Positions 54,180 through 63,665 of a stretch of DNA of 64,000 nt are shown here, in pieces; positions within the stretch are counted from its first letter, which is position 1; each line of letters begins with the position of its first letter. Origin of the DNA: Basidiobolus meristosporus CBS 931.73 (lineage: Eukaryota; Basidiobolomycota; Basidiobolomycetes; Basidiobolales; Basidiobolaceae); NCBI GenBank assembly GCA_002104905.1, contig MCFE01000375.1:20782-84781 (forward strand), given 5' to 3'. The notes under the pieces were generated by a model. It was not told the origin of the DNA, ran no database searches, and saw only the letters and a list, made by a program, of their open reading frames with translations. The translations under genes were made by a program, and so were the position numbers.

Positions 54180-56910
54180 ATGTCTGAAAATCAAAAATGG
54201 ATGAACACTATGCAACAAATCCTGGCCCAGCAGCAAAAGTTATTACAGATGCTTAGCCAGCGGCAACAAGGAATGACTAACTTGGCCCAAAGCCAGCAAA
54301 ACCCTGTCAAGAGCAACTTTAGTGTGAGGGTCAACCAGTACAATGGTAGAGTCAATGAAAACCTGGGAACTTGGCTCTTCCAGATTCAAGAAGCTTTCAA
54401 GGCTAAGAGAATTGCTCCAGAAAGCAAGCTATATTATGCTGCCTCTTACCTGGCAGATGTAGCTTTACATTAGTACACAACAAGATCAGGTCAGCCACTA
54501 TGATAGGATGCTCTACAATCTCTACCTGGGATAAGTTTGTGTTGGAAATTCAGGATGCCTTTGAGCCCCCACACCAACAGACACTACAAAGAATAAAGTT
54601 GAAGACACTCAGACAGTAAGGAATGGTCCAAGAGTACATCTATGAATATATATTATCTACTTGGGCAAATTGAAAGAATAGACCCCCTGGATCAAGTTGG
54701 TACTTTATTGAAGGGTTGAAAGAAGGAACTTGTAAGGAAGTGAATTATCAAAGACCTCAGACTATTGAAGAAGCTATCAAGATTGCCATTGACTATGACT
54801 CAGCTATGTTTGGAGTTGGGAAGCCCACAATGATTAGTCAGAAAGGCTACAATCACTATGAAAGAAGACAAACAGAAGCAGTGCCAATGGAAATAGACAC
54901 TATGCAGAAGAATACTACCTCAGAAGAATGCAAGAAGAAAGCACTTTGCTTCAATTGCCTCCAGCAGGAACATATTGCAAAGTACTGTCCTCAGAGAAGA
55001 AATGGACACCAGCCATCAAGAACCTTTAACCATATTGAGGCCATGGAGCATAGTAACATGAAGGATGACTTGAAGAAGACTCAGAACTCACCTTCCATAT
55101 GACAGAAGAATACCTATCCCAAATGACCTCAAACTCAGGAAAGCTATTATACCTGAAAGGAGTAATTAATGGAGTACCTGCCAAGATCATGATTGACTGA
55201 GGAGCATTGCATAAGTACATGTCAGAGCAATTTGCTTTGAAAGCTATAATTAACTTGGAACCCACCAAATCAACTTCAGTCTCAATAGCTGAGGGGAATT
55301 CTCACATAATCACCCATATTACTCAGCCAGTTAGAATGAAGATCAATGACTATGAAGAAGATCTACAGGCCTATATATTTGGGAACAGCAAGTTGACCTT
55401 GTATTTGGAAAACCTGGCTATTTTGCTGTAATCCATCAATCAATTGGAGAACCCATGCTACTCAGATCCTGAAGAATAACAAGATCTATGAGCTATTACC
55501 TGCCAAACTGGGTTTTTACTTGGCCAATTCCAGTGTGTGTGAAACAAGTGAACTTGGCAAGACATAGTTCTGTAGAGCACTAAGAAAAGGCACCCAGATG
55601 TTCTGGATGGCAGTATTTCAGGAGAATTCCTCTGCTCCAGTACCCTACAAGGTCCAGGCTCTTTTGACGGAATATTCAGATGTATTTCCAGATGAGCTTG
55701 TAAGCCTACCACCAGTCAGAGACACAGATCATGCCATTGAAACAGGAGATAGCCCTCTAGTAAGATGCCTTACAGAATGAGTCCATTTGAGTTGAAAGAG
55801 ATGAAGAGACAAATAGTTCAGTTACTGGAGCAAGGCTATATGAGACCCAGCCAGTCACCTTGGGGAGCACCAGTACTTATTGTGAAGAAGGATGGAACAC
55901 TTAGGATGTGCATTGACTACAGAGCCCTCAACTCAGTTACTGTGAAGAATAAGTTCCCCATGCCTTGGATTGATGAGCTTTTGGACCAACTCAATGGAGC
56001 CACTATGTTCAGCAAGATTGACCTCATGTCAGGATACAATCAGATTAGGGTGAAGCCAGAAGACATCCCTAAGACAGCATTCAGGACCAGATATGGACAG
56101 TGCAAGTACTTGGTCATGAGATTGGCCTCACCAATGCCCCTGCAACATTCATGATCCTGATGCAGACTGTCTTCCAGGAGTACTTAGACAAGTTTGTCAA
56201 AATCTACCTAGATGATATATATATATACAGCAAGACAGAAGAGGATCACTTGGTGCATGTTGAAAAGGTCTTGAAGAAGCTAAGAGTGAACAAGCTTTAT
56301 GGCAAGCTACCCATGTGTGAATTCTTGAAGGAGCATGTTGAATATCTAGGACACATAGTGACTAGCACAGGAGTAATCTTGGACCCTAAGAAGGTTGGAG
56401 TTATCAAGAATCTGAAGCAGCTTCATAGCATATCAGAGCTCAGATCATTCCTTGGAATGGTTTCCTATTATCACAAATATGTCAAGTCCCTTACAAGTAT
56501 TGCAGCCCCTTCAACTGATATCCTTAAGAAAGACAATACTTACAAGTGGGACATAGCTTATGAGACTGCCTTCCAGACACTCAAGAATGAACTTGCTAAG
56601 CTGCCAAGCTTAAGAATACCTGACTTCAGTTAAGAGTTTACTCTTTGGACAGATGCTTCAGATTATGCAATTGGTGGAGTGTTGAGCTAAGAACATGAGG
56701 GAAAGGACTACCCCATTGCCTTTGAATCCAAGAAGCTGAACTCAGCAGAACAAAACTATCCAGTGCATGAGAAGGAGATGCTTGCTATAATACACTGTTT
56801 GAAGACATGGAGATGCTATATTGAAGGAGTTAAATGCACTGTAAAGATTGATCATGCCTCCCTCCAGAATATATTTACTCAGAAGGTACTCTCTAGAAGA
56901 ATGACAAGAT
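54180..56910 (+). pseudogene. Gypsy-A3 gag-pol remnant
   Basis: gag starts at ATG 54180 and is collinear with A1 and A2. It breaks near 54472 (TAG) and by a frameshift before 54716. The knuckle is CFNCLQQEHIAKYC (His present, Gly replaced by Glu). The protease Asp is followed by a TGA (about 55198). Reverse transcriptase lies in 55765-56633. The YLDD motif is YLDDIYIYS near 56207. RNase H (TDASDYAIGG) is near 56650. The last ~190 bases look identical to the matching part of A2 (from CTGAACTCAGCAG on). Confidence 0.85.
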
Positions 56911-57174
56911 TGTCATGATCACATGACAACCATGAACACCCATGCCAAGTTTCAGCTTCCTAGCTCAATTTCTAAGAGATTCCTTCTGGAACCTTCTACC
57001 ACCTTCCGGAAAGTTCCTGACCATTCCAAACCATTGTTACACAATGGAACATTCCATGGAAGCTTTCCATCGTATTTTTCATAGTCCAGTACCATATATG
57101 GAAATACCAGGTCACATGACTTAGTCACATGATCAGGTGACCCAATCCATTTCCCCATCCTGTCTCAGTGCCGT
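56911..57174 (+). repeat. Gypsy-E left LTR (minimum extent)
   Basis: Identical to 62292-62555. The true right edge of this LTR is unknown because the right copy is truncated. The leader up to 57837 includes TATATATAG (about 57270) and AATAAACAG-like signals, so the LTR probably extends several hundred bases further. Confidence 0.9.
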
Positions 57175-57837
57175 GTCATCTATGTCATTATCCCCAGCAC
57201 CATTGCTGTGCCTCACCCCACAACCCCATTAGTATTAGCTAATATCTCTCGGCATCAGTATAGCCAAAAAATATATATAGTCCTATCCCCCCTTAAGTAT
57301 TCCTCAGTCTGATAAACACAGGTCTTGAATAAACAGCCTTGCCTTGAATCCTGCCTTGCCTTGATGGTCCACACCTAAGTCCTTTCTTGCCGTGCCTAGC
57401 TTTTCCTCCTGCCTTGTGTCTATTCATAACAGTTTTATCAGACTCTCCTGACTTACCTGTGGATCCCTGCCTTCTGCCCAAAGTTTGAAGAAAACTTGTA
57501 AAAGGAATACTCACCGTAAGTATCACCCATCATCTTTCCCTAGTCTTGTCCTATAAAGGCAAAGATACTTTATCTTTGTAAAACTATTGGTCAAAGCTGC
57601 ATTCACTTTATTACCCTGCTGGTGGAGTTTACAGTTGTTACAGTATTGGAAGCTTTAGTACAATACTCTATCAAAGGACGTTGAAACCAGTACCTTCTGA
57701 AGTGACGCTAACTTATTTAAGTTGGGGATTGTGGCTCAATAGTTGTATTCTTGACATACTAGTGGCTTTACAAACCCACAACCTAGTTTAGTATATTCCA
57801 GTATTCCTTGCAAGTTCACCCGCCTTCCTCTGCTACC
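57175..57837 (+). other. Gypsy-E leader: rest of LTR and 5' untranslated region
   Basis: No gene. TATATATAG near 57272 could be the promoter. Bases 57554-57800 resemble the family-C LTR (TGCTGGTGGAGTTTACAG, TTGGAAGCTTTAGTACA, TCAAAGGACG, TTGGGGATTGTGGCTCAATAG). That suggests a shared R/U5 between the two chromovirus families. I could not place the primer site. Confidence 0.55.
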
Positions 57838-58770
57838 ATGTCCAACCTAGAGCTGAGCTTTGCCCAGCTCATGGCTGCCTTTACCCAACTGCAGCAAGAC
57901 CATGCAGACCTCAGAAACACTCTTGCTCAGTTCCAGAACCAAAGTGTCCAGCAAACTAGCCATGTCCCAGTCTACCAAGAACCCAAGTATACTCCTGCTA
58001 CCAAGTTCAATGGCTCTCAGAATGAATTCCGTGGCTTCATCAACATGGTGAAGAACAACCTTGCACTCCAGCCCAACCGGTACCCCACTGACCAGGCCAA
58101 AGTTGGTTTCATCTCCAACCTGCTTACTGGTACTGCTCTCAAGTGGTTCTCCCCATTAGTGGAGACCAACTCTCCCCTCCTCAGAGACTACCAAGCCTTT
58201 CTCACTGAAATGGAGCTAACATTTGGTAACCTTGACCAAGCCAGAACTGCTGCCAACAAGATCAAGACCCTCAAGCAAGGGAACAAACCAGCATCAGTCT
58301 ATGCCTCAGAATTCCGACAACTCTCCAGTGACCTCAGCTCCTGGGGTCAAGCAGCCTTGATTAGCCAATTCCAAGATGGCCTCAACGATGAAGTCTGTGA
58401 TCTGCTACTCACACTCCCAGATCCAGATACATTGGTTGAAGCTATGCACCAAGCAATCCGGTGTGATAACAGACTATTCCAGAAGAAGCAAAAGAACCGT
58501 CAAAGACACATTCCTGTTGCATTCCCAGCTCCTCCTGCTCCCCAAGTCACTCCAGAAGATCCTATGCAGATTGATAGTGCCAAATACAAGAAACTATCAA
58601 AGAGTGAAAAGTCCAGACGTCAACAAGCCAACCTCTGTCTATACTGTGGCCAACCAGGTCACTTTGCCAAGTCCTGCCCCAACAAGAAGTCCAGCTTCAA
58701 GCTGATGCAGTCCTCCAGCAACCAACCTGATCCAGATCTGTCGGGAAACTCCAATGTCCAGTTGCACTGA
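57838..58770 (+). CDS. gag: Gypsy-E Gag (capsid/nucleocapsid), 310 aa
   Basis: Structural protein that packages retrotransposon RNA into virus-like particles. The ATG at 57838 (MSNLELSFAQLM) is preferred over the upstream in-frame TTG. The N-terminal ~45 residues are Gln-rich and coiled-coil-like. A Retrotrans_gag capsid domain follows, about residues 60-205 (context TALKWFSPLVE). A single CCHC knuckle, CLYCGQPGHFAKSC, is at 267-280. The frame is intact to TGA at 58768-58770. Its last 40 bases overlap the open pol frame, which lies at -1. The slippery sequence within codons 302-304 would divert part of the ribosomes into pol, setting the Gag to Gag-Pol ratio. Confidence 0.92.
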   Translation: MSNLELSFAQLMAAFTQLQQDHADLRNTLAQFQNQSVQQTSHVPVYQEPKYTPATKFNGSQNEFRGFINMVKNNLALQPNRYPTDQAKVGFISNLLTGTALKWFSPLVETNSPLLRDYQAFLTEMELTFGNLDQARTAANKIKTLKQGNKPASVYASEFRQLSSDLSSWGQAALISQFQDGLNDEVCDLLLTLPDPDTLVEAMHQAIRCDNRLFQKKQKNRQRHIPVAFPAPPAPQVTPEDPMQIDSAKYKKLSKSEKSRRQQANLCLYCGQPGHFAKSCPNKKSSFKLMQSSSNQPDPDLSGNSNVQLH

Positions 58771-61700
58771 CAGGCTTGCAACTGGACCCACCCATGAAAA
58801 TCCAGCATATCCAAGAATCTTCCTTTGCCACAAAATCTATCCAGTCCTTGAGAATGCCTGTCAAAATCCAGATCCCTGACTCTGGTCCTGTCCCAGCCCT
58901 AGCTCTGATTGATTCCAGTGCTTCATCCTGTTTCATTGACCAAGCCTTTGTCCAGAAGCACTCTATTCCTGTTACCTTGAAATCCTGTCCAGTCCAAGTA
59001 GAAGTTATTGATGGAAGATCACTCTCCTCTGGTGCCGTTACCCATGAAACATGCTTACTCCAGCTATCCAGTACTGCCCACCAAGAAAGAATTGCCTTCA
59101 ACATCATCAACTCACCACACTATCCTATTGTGCTTGGAAGCTCATGGTTGAGCTACCACAATCCAAGTATTGATTGGAAATCCAAGATCCTGTCATTCAC
59201 CAGATCCCACCAAGTCAACTCCATGAAATCCCCAGACCCTGATAACCGTGAAAAGACGGTTGCCAACAGTTCAACAGCCAAAGATACCTTGCCAGCTGAA
59301 GGAGCCCCCTCAGCAACTATACCAGCCAAGTACCAAGAGTTTGCCCATGTCTTTGACAAGAAGAAAGCAGAACTCCTCCCTGACCATCGGCCTTATGACT
59401 GCCCTATTGACCTTGAAGATGGAAAAGTCCCTCCATTTGGCCCAATATATAACCTCTCCCAGCCGGAGTTGAAAGAACTCCATGGTTATATTCAAGAAAA
59501 CCTCCAGAAGGGTTTTATTCAGCACTCCAAATCACCTGCTGGAGCCCCAATCCTCTTTGTCAAGAAGAAGGATGGCACCCTCAGAGTGTGTGTGGACTAC
59601 CGTGCTTTGAATAAGATCACAGTCAAGAACCGCTACCCCCTGCCCCTGATCAACACACTGTTGGATCAGCTATCTGCTGCCCAAGTCTTCACCAAGATAG
59701 ACTTGAGAGGTGCTTACAATCTTGTCAGAATCAAGCCTGGTGATGAATGGAAAACTGCCTTTTGCACAAGATATGGTCACTTTGAGTACAAAGTAATGCC
59801 ATTTGGCCTCACCAATGCCCCTGCTGTGTTTCAACACCTCATGAATGACATATTCCGTGAATACCTTGACCATTTTGTGGTAATCTACCTTGACAATATT
59901 CTCATATACTCCAAGAGCCAAGATGAACATGATGAACATGTCAAGAAAGTATTGAGAAAACTAGACTCTGCCGGTCTCTATGCCAAGTTAGAGAAGTGTG
60001 AATTTGACCAGAGAGAAGTGGAATTTCTTGGTTACCTAATCAGCCCTGAGGGAACAAGAATGGACCCAAAGAAAGTTGACTCAGTCCAGTCCTGGAAAAC
60101 TCCAAGCTCAGTCAAGGAAGTACAATCCTTCCTGGGATTTGCTAACTTCCATCGCAGGTTCATAGCCAACTACTCCAAGATAGTCACCCCTCTGACAAAG
60201 CTTACCCAGAAGAACACACCTTTTGCCTGGAATGAGGAGCAATCCAGCTCATTCAACCAACTCAAGAAATCTTTCCTGAAGGCCCCCCTGCTTGCCCACC
60301 CTGACCTTGAGAAGCAATTCATAGTGGAGACTGATGCTTCTGATTTTGCCCTTGGTGCCATACTCTCCCAGTATGATGAGGATAATGTGTTGCACCCCAT
60401 TGCATTCTACTCTTGGAAGTTTTCCCCTGCAGAGATCAACTATGATATCTATGATAAGGAGTTGCTTGCCATCATTATGGCCTTTGAGCAATGGAGACAC
60501 TACCTGGATGGTGCAAAACACAAAATCAAAGTCTTCTGTGACCATAAGAACCTTGAGTACTTTGCAACTTCCAAAGTACTAAACCGGAGACAAGCCAGAT
60601 GGTCACTCTTCCTGTCCAGCTTTGACTTTACTATCACCTATAGACCTGGTGCAAAGCAAGGAAAGCCTGATGCCCTGTCCAGAAAAAAGGAATATGCCCT
60701 GGAAGAGGGAGATGATGCCTGTCGGCAAATGGAACACCCATTGCTGAGCAAGAAACATTTTGAGATTCTTGCCACCCAGTCCTCAAGTCTTGTCATCCCT
60801 TCATTCCTAGTAAGGATATCAGAATCCCAAGCCTCTGATATGACTTCCAGCACCGTCAAGAAATATCTGGAATCCCCAGTTGGGCCCCCTCCCAAGTTCC
60901 CAAACATCCAGAACCTGCATTTGGTAAACAACCTCATCTACCACAAGCAGCAGCTTTATGTCCCAGACCTTGCCACCCAGCTAGACATCATTAAGTCTTG
61001 GCATGATTCAATGGCTGCAGGCCACTTTGGTACTGCCAAAACCTTGAATGCCATCAAAAGAGATTTCTGGTGGCCTAGAATGATAACTCTTATCAAAGAG
61101 TACATTCTGACTTGTGATATTTGCAACCGTGCAAAACCAGCCAGACACCAGCCCTATGGACTTCTTCAACCCCTGCCTATCCCAGAACACCAATGGAGAT
61201 CTATATCTATGGACTTCATTACTGACCTCCCTGAGTCATGTGGCTTCAATGCTATACTTGTAGTGGCTGACCGGCTGACCAAGATGGCTCACTTCATCCC
61301 TTGCTGTAAAAACACTGATGCAAAAGAAACTGCTGCTTTAGTCCTGAAGAATATTTTCCGCCTTCATGGTATCCCCAGTGATATTGTGTCAGATAGAGGC
61401 CCACAGTTTGTGTCCAAGTTTTGGAAACACTTCATGCAATACCTTGGTGTTCAAGTCAAGCTCTCTACTGCCTTCCATCCACAGTCCGATGGCCAGACTG
61501 AAAGAATCAACCAGATTCTAGAGCAATACCTCCGGTGCTATATCAATTACCAGCAAGACAATTGGGTTGATCTACTCCCTGTTGCTGAGTTTGCCTACAA
61601 CAACTCAAGCCATAGTGCAACCAGTTTTACACCATTCTATGCAAACTATGGATTCCACCCTCAGTTTGATATCCAGATTCCAACAAACCCAATGAGCCCA

Positions 61701-62291
61701 CATGTGGCTGAACATGCCCAAGCAATCCAGGACATCCAGAACACCCTCAAGGAAGAGCTATCCTTAGCTCAGGAAAGCTACAAGAAATTTGCCAATCTAA
61801 AACGGCATCCCAGCCCAGATCTTAATGAAGGAGATTCTGTATGGTTGCTCAGAAGAAACATCAGCACCAACCGCCCTTGTAACAAGTTGGATTTCAAGAA
61901 ACTTGGTCCCTTCAAGATCAAGAAGAAGCTTAGCCCTATAGTATATCAGCTACAGTTACCAGCAAGTATGAAAATCCATGATACTTTCCATGTGTCCCTC
62001 CTGGAGCCGTATTGTAGGAACACATTGCCAAACCGGCAAGAAGCAAAGCCCCAAGCTATCCAGGTTGACCAACATCAAGAATTTGAAGTTAAACAGATTC
62101 TAGACTCCAAGTATATCCGGTCAAAGCTGTACTACTTAGTAGACTGGATTGGTTATGATCCAAGTGACCAAACATGGGAACCAGCTACCCATCTCACTAA
62201 TTGTCAAGAACTAGTCACCCAGTTCCACCAACAATATCCTGCAAAACCTGCCCCAAAGGGAAACAGAGCTTTGCCTGGAAGAGGAGAATAG
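58731..62291 (+). CDS. pol: Gypsy-E Pol: protease, reverse transcriptase, RNase H, integrase, chromodomain
   Basis: Made as a Gag-Pol fusion of about 1,480 residues through the -1 frameshift; the first in-frame ATG is at 58794. Counting from the TTG at 58776: retropepsin with Asp46 in Asp-Ser-Ser-Ala-Ser; reverse transcriptase about 250-420 with Asp309 and the motif Tyr-Leu-Asp-Asn (371-374); RNase H with Asp520, Glu562 and Asp589; integrase zinc residues His743, His750, Cys780 and Cys783; integrase core Asp813, Asp873 and Glu909 (35-residue D-E spacing); chromodomain 1102-1155 (YLVDWIGYDP, TWEPATHL) that would direct integration to marked chromatin. The frame is intact over 3.5 kb. Two active-site replacements stand out: Gly to Ser in the protease triad and Asp374 to Asn in the polymerase (GAC AAT at 59892-59897). 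Either could inactivate the enzyme. Confidence 0.95.
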   Translation, partial: SRSVGKLQCPVALTGLQLDPPMKIQHIQESSFATKSIQSLRMPVKIQIPDSGPVPALALIDSSASSCFIDQAFVQKHSIPVTLKSCPVQVEVIDGRSLSSGAVTHETCLLQLSSTAHQERIAFNIINSPHYPIVLGSSWLSYHNPSIDWKSKILSFTRSHQVNSMKSPDPDNREKTVANSSTAKDTLPAEGAPSATIPAKYQEFAHVFDKKKAELLPDHRPYDCPIDLEDGKVPPFGPIYNLSQPELKELHGYIQENLQKGFIQHSKSPAGAPILFVKKKDGTLRVCVDYRALNKITVKNRYPLPLINTLLDQLSAAQVFTKIDLRGAYNLVRIKPGDEWKTAFCTRYGHFEYKVMPFGLTNAPAVFQHLMNDIFREYLDHFVVIYLDNILIYSKSQDEHDEHVKKVLRKLDSAGLYAKLEKCEFDQREVEFLGYLISPEGTRMDPKKVDSVQSWKTPSSVKEVQSFLGFANFHRRFIANYSKIVTPLTKLTQKNTPFAWNEEQSSSFNQLKKSFLKAPLLAHPDLEKQFIVETDASDFALGAILSQYDEDNVLHPIAFYSWKFSPAEINYDIYDKELLAIIMAFEQWRHYLDGAKHKIKVFCDHKNLEYFATSKVLNRRQARWSLFLSSFDFTITYRPGAKQGKPDALSRKKEYALEEGDDACRQMEHPLLSKKHFEILATQSSSLVIPSFLVRISESQASDMTSSTVKKYLESPVGPPPKFPNIQNLHLVNNLIYHKQQLYVPDLATQLDIIKSWHDSMAAGHFGTAKTLNAIKRDFWWPRMITLIKEYILTCDICNRAKPARHQPYGLLQPLPIPEHQWRSISMDFITDLPESCGFNAILVVADRLTKMAHFIPCCKNTDAKETAALVLKNIFRLHGIPSDIVSDRGPQFVSKFWKHFMQYLGVQVKLSTAFHPQSDGQTERINQILEQYLRCYINYQQDNWVDLLPVAEFAYNNSSHSATSFTPFYANYGFHPQFDIQIPTNPMSPHVAEHAQAIQDIQNTLKEELSLAQESYKKFANLKRHPSPDLNEGDSVWLLRRNISTNRPCNKLDFKKLGPFKIKKKLSPIVYQLQLPASMKIHDTFHVSLLEPYCRNTLPNRQEAKPQAIQVDQHQEFEVKQILDSKYIRSKLYYLVDWIGYDPSDQTWEPATHLTNCQELVTQFHQQYPAKPAPKGNRALPGRGE
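58743..58787 (+). other. -1 programmed ribosomal frameshift signal between gag and pol
   Basis: The heptamer G GGA AAC (58743-58749) is in the gag frame in the X XXY YYZ register. A 6-nt spacer TCCAAT (58750-58755) follows, then a perfect 11-bp stem: GTCCAGTTGCA (58756-58766) with TGCAACTGGAC (58777-58787) around a 10-nt loop. The gag stop (58768-58770) lies in the loop. Shifting back one base enters pol, which is open from 58731. GGGAAAC is an established slippery heptamer of the gag-pro type in some retroviruses. The arrangement matches the known rules for spacer and stem. Confidence 0.85.
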
Positions 62292-62555
62292 TGTCATGAT
62301 CACATGACAACCATGAACACCCATGCCAAGTTTCAGCTTCCTAGCTCAATTTCTAAGAGATTCCTTCTGGAACCTTCTACCACCTTCCGGAAAGTTCCTG
62401 ACCATTCCAAACCATTGTTACACAATGGAACATTCCATGGAAGCTTTCCATCGTATTTTTCATAGTCCAGTACCATATATGGAAATACCAGGTCACATGA
62501 CTTAGTCACATGATCAGGTGACCCAATCCATTTCCCCATCCTGTCTCAGTGCCGT
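62292..62555 (+). repeat. Gypsy-E right LTR, truncated by Gypsy-C
   Basis: Begins TGTCATGATCACATG one base after the pol stop and is identical to 56911-57174. It stops after GCCGT (62551-62555). The intact left LTR continues GCCGTGTCATC, so the break is the Gypsy-C insertion. Confidence 0.93.
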
Positions 62556-63626
62556 TGTGGTGGTGTATAGGTCCAAGGGAGAGATACGTCCAACACTTCT
62601 CAAGTGTTTTGTGTGTGGGGTGTTCACTGGGTGTGATAACCTCTGGCAAAAGCTTGCTAGGAATACTTGGGTTCTGTCTCTAATCTAATATGAAGGGGAA
62701 TAAAGCCACAAGCTTGTCAAGGGAAAACTATTGAGCTACAATCCCCAACTTAGTTGGCGTCTTAACAAAAGTATGTGCTGGGTTCAGCGTCCTTTGAGAT
62801 GACAATGTACTAAAGCTTCCAAAGTCAAAACAACTGTAAACTCCACCAGCAGGGACTTGATAAGAATGCAGCTTTGGTCAATAGTTACAAAGACAGAAAA
62901 GTATCTTTGCCTGTACAAGAACAAACTTGGGAAAGAATCAAATATAATAAAAGATACCTACTCTGAGTATTCCTCACAAGTAGTGCCTCCAAGGTCAGTT
63001 GGCTGTCAGCGCGGTTTCCTGGGAGTGTCCTGTGGTCTAGGGTTGGAAGTTCAGGTAGCAGCAGGTAGCAGTGATCACACTAATCAACAAGTCGGTATAT
63101 TGATAAAAGGGATGATGATTTATTGTTGAGGGATAGCCTCCCTTATATACTTTTCTCACTGGCTAAGTGATTACTAATCAAGGTGTTCCAGAAGGTTCCG
63201 GAGATCAATAGAAATCTTAATGACATCAGAATGACCTAAGAATGTTCTAAGTAGGTGCCGGAAGGTTCTAAGAGGCACAGCACATCCAACCAATCAGGAA
63301 TCAGTATTCTGAAACCTGTGTAACATGGGGATACCATATATGGTATGGAAATGGTAGAGATGGTGACACGGGCTGATCATGTGTCACGGGTACTGGCGCG
63401 GGTACTTGCCTAATATGGAAGTACTTATAGCTAGTAATCTTACATAAAGTGAGGGGTAACTTATGCAATAAGGTAAGCAGGTGTGATAGTCAACCGGCTT
63501 ATGGGATAGTACTGATTGGGTAAGACAAATGGGATAAAACTAAAATAAGTGTAGTAGAGATATAGGGAAGTAGAAAATAAGGGAATGAGCACATCTGTCA
63601 GTGGGTGTCACTGTCACCCCACTACA
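62556..63626 (-). repeat. Gypsy-C 3' LTR (1,071 bp)
   Basis: Plus-strand start TGTGGTGGTGTATAG, end CACCCCACTACA. Related copies are the solo LTR 14963-15848 and the fragment near 50060-50230. CpG is retained (for example GACACGGGC, GGCGCGGG), so it is younger than those. Confidence 0.85.
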
Positions 63627-63665
63627 TCCACCCCCCTCTCAGCTTTGAACTTGGGTCAAAGCAAA

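Larger units (their letters stand above)
53736..56910 (+). mobile_element. Gypsy-A3, interrupted by Gypsy-E
   Basis: 5' LTR 53736-54121 followed by a TTGGTAGCAGCAATAACC primer site and gag-pol to the RNase H region. It stops abruptly at 56910, where the Gypsy-E LTR begins. The rest (integrase and 3' LTR) should lie beyond the window, on the far side of Gypsy-E and Gypsy-C. Confidence 0.88.
56911..62555 (+). mobile_element. Gypsy-E, young chromovirus (Ty3/gypsy) with -1 frameshift gag-pol
   Basis: Starts TGTCATGATCACATG at 56911. The right LTR starts with the same sequence at 62292 and is cut off at 62555 by Gypsy-C. Over the 264 bp present in both, the LTRs are identical. gag (57838-58770) and pol (58731-62291) are fully open. 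Gypsy-E sits in the RNase H region of Gypsy-A3. It keeps more CpG than the older elements around it. Confidence 0.95.

Noticed and set aside
56942-57124. 60-codon frame repeated exactly at 62323-62505
   Set aside because: It lies inside the Gypsy-E LTR; the identity reflects LTR identity, not a gene.
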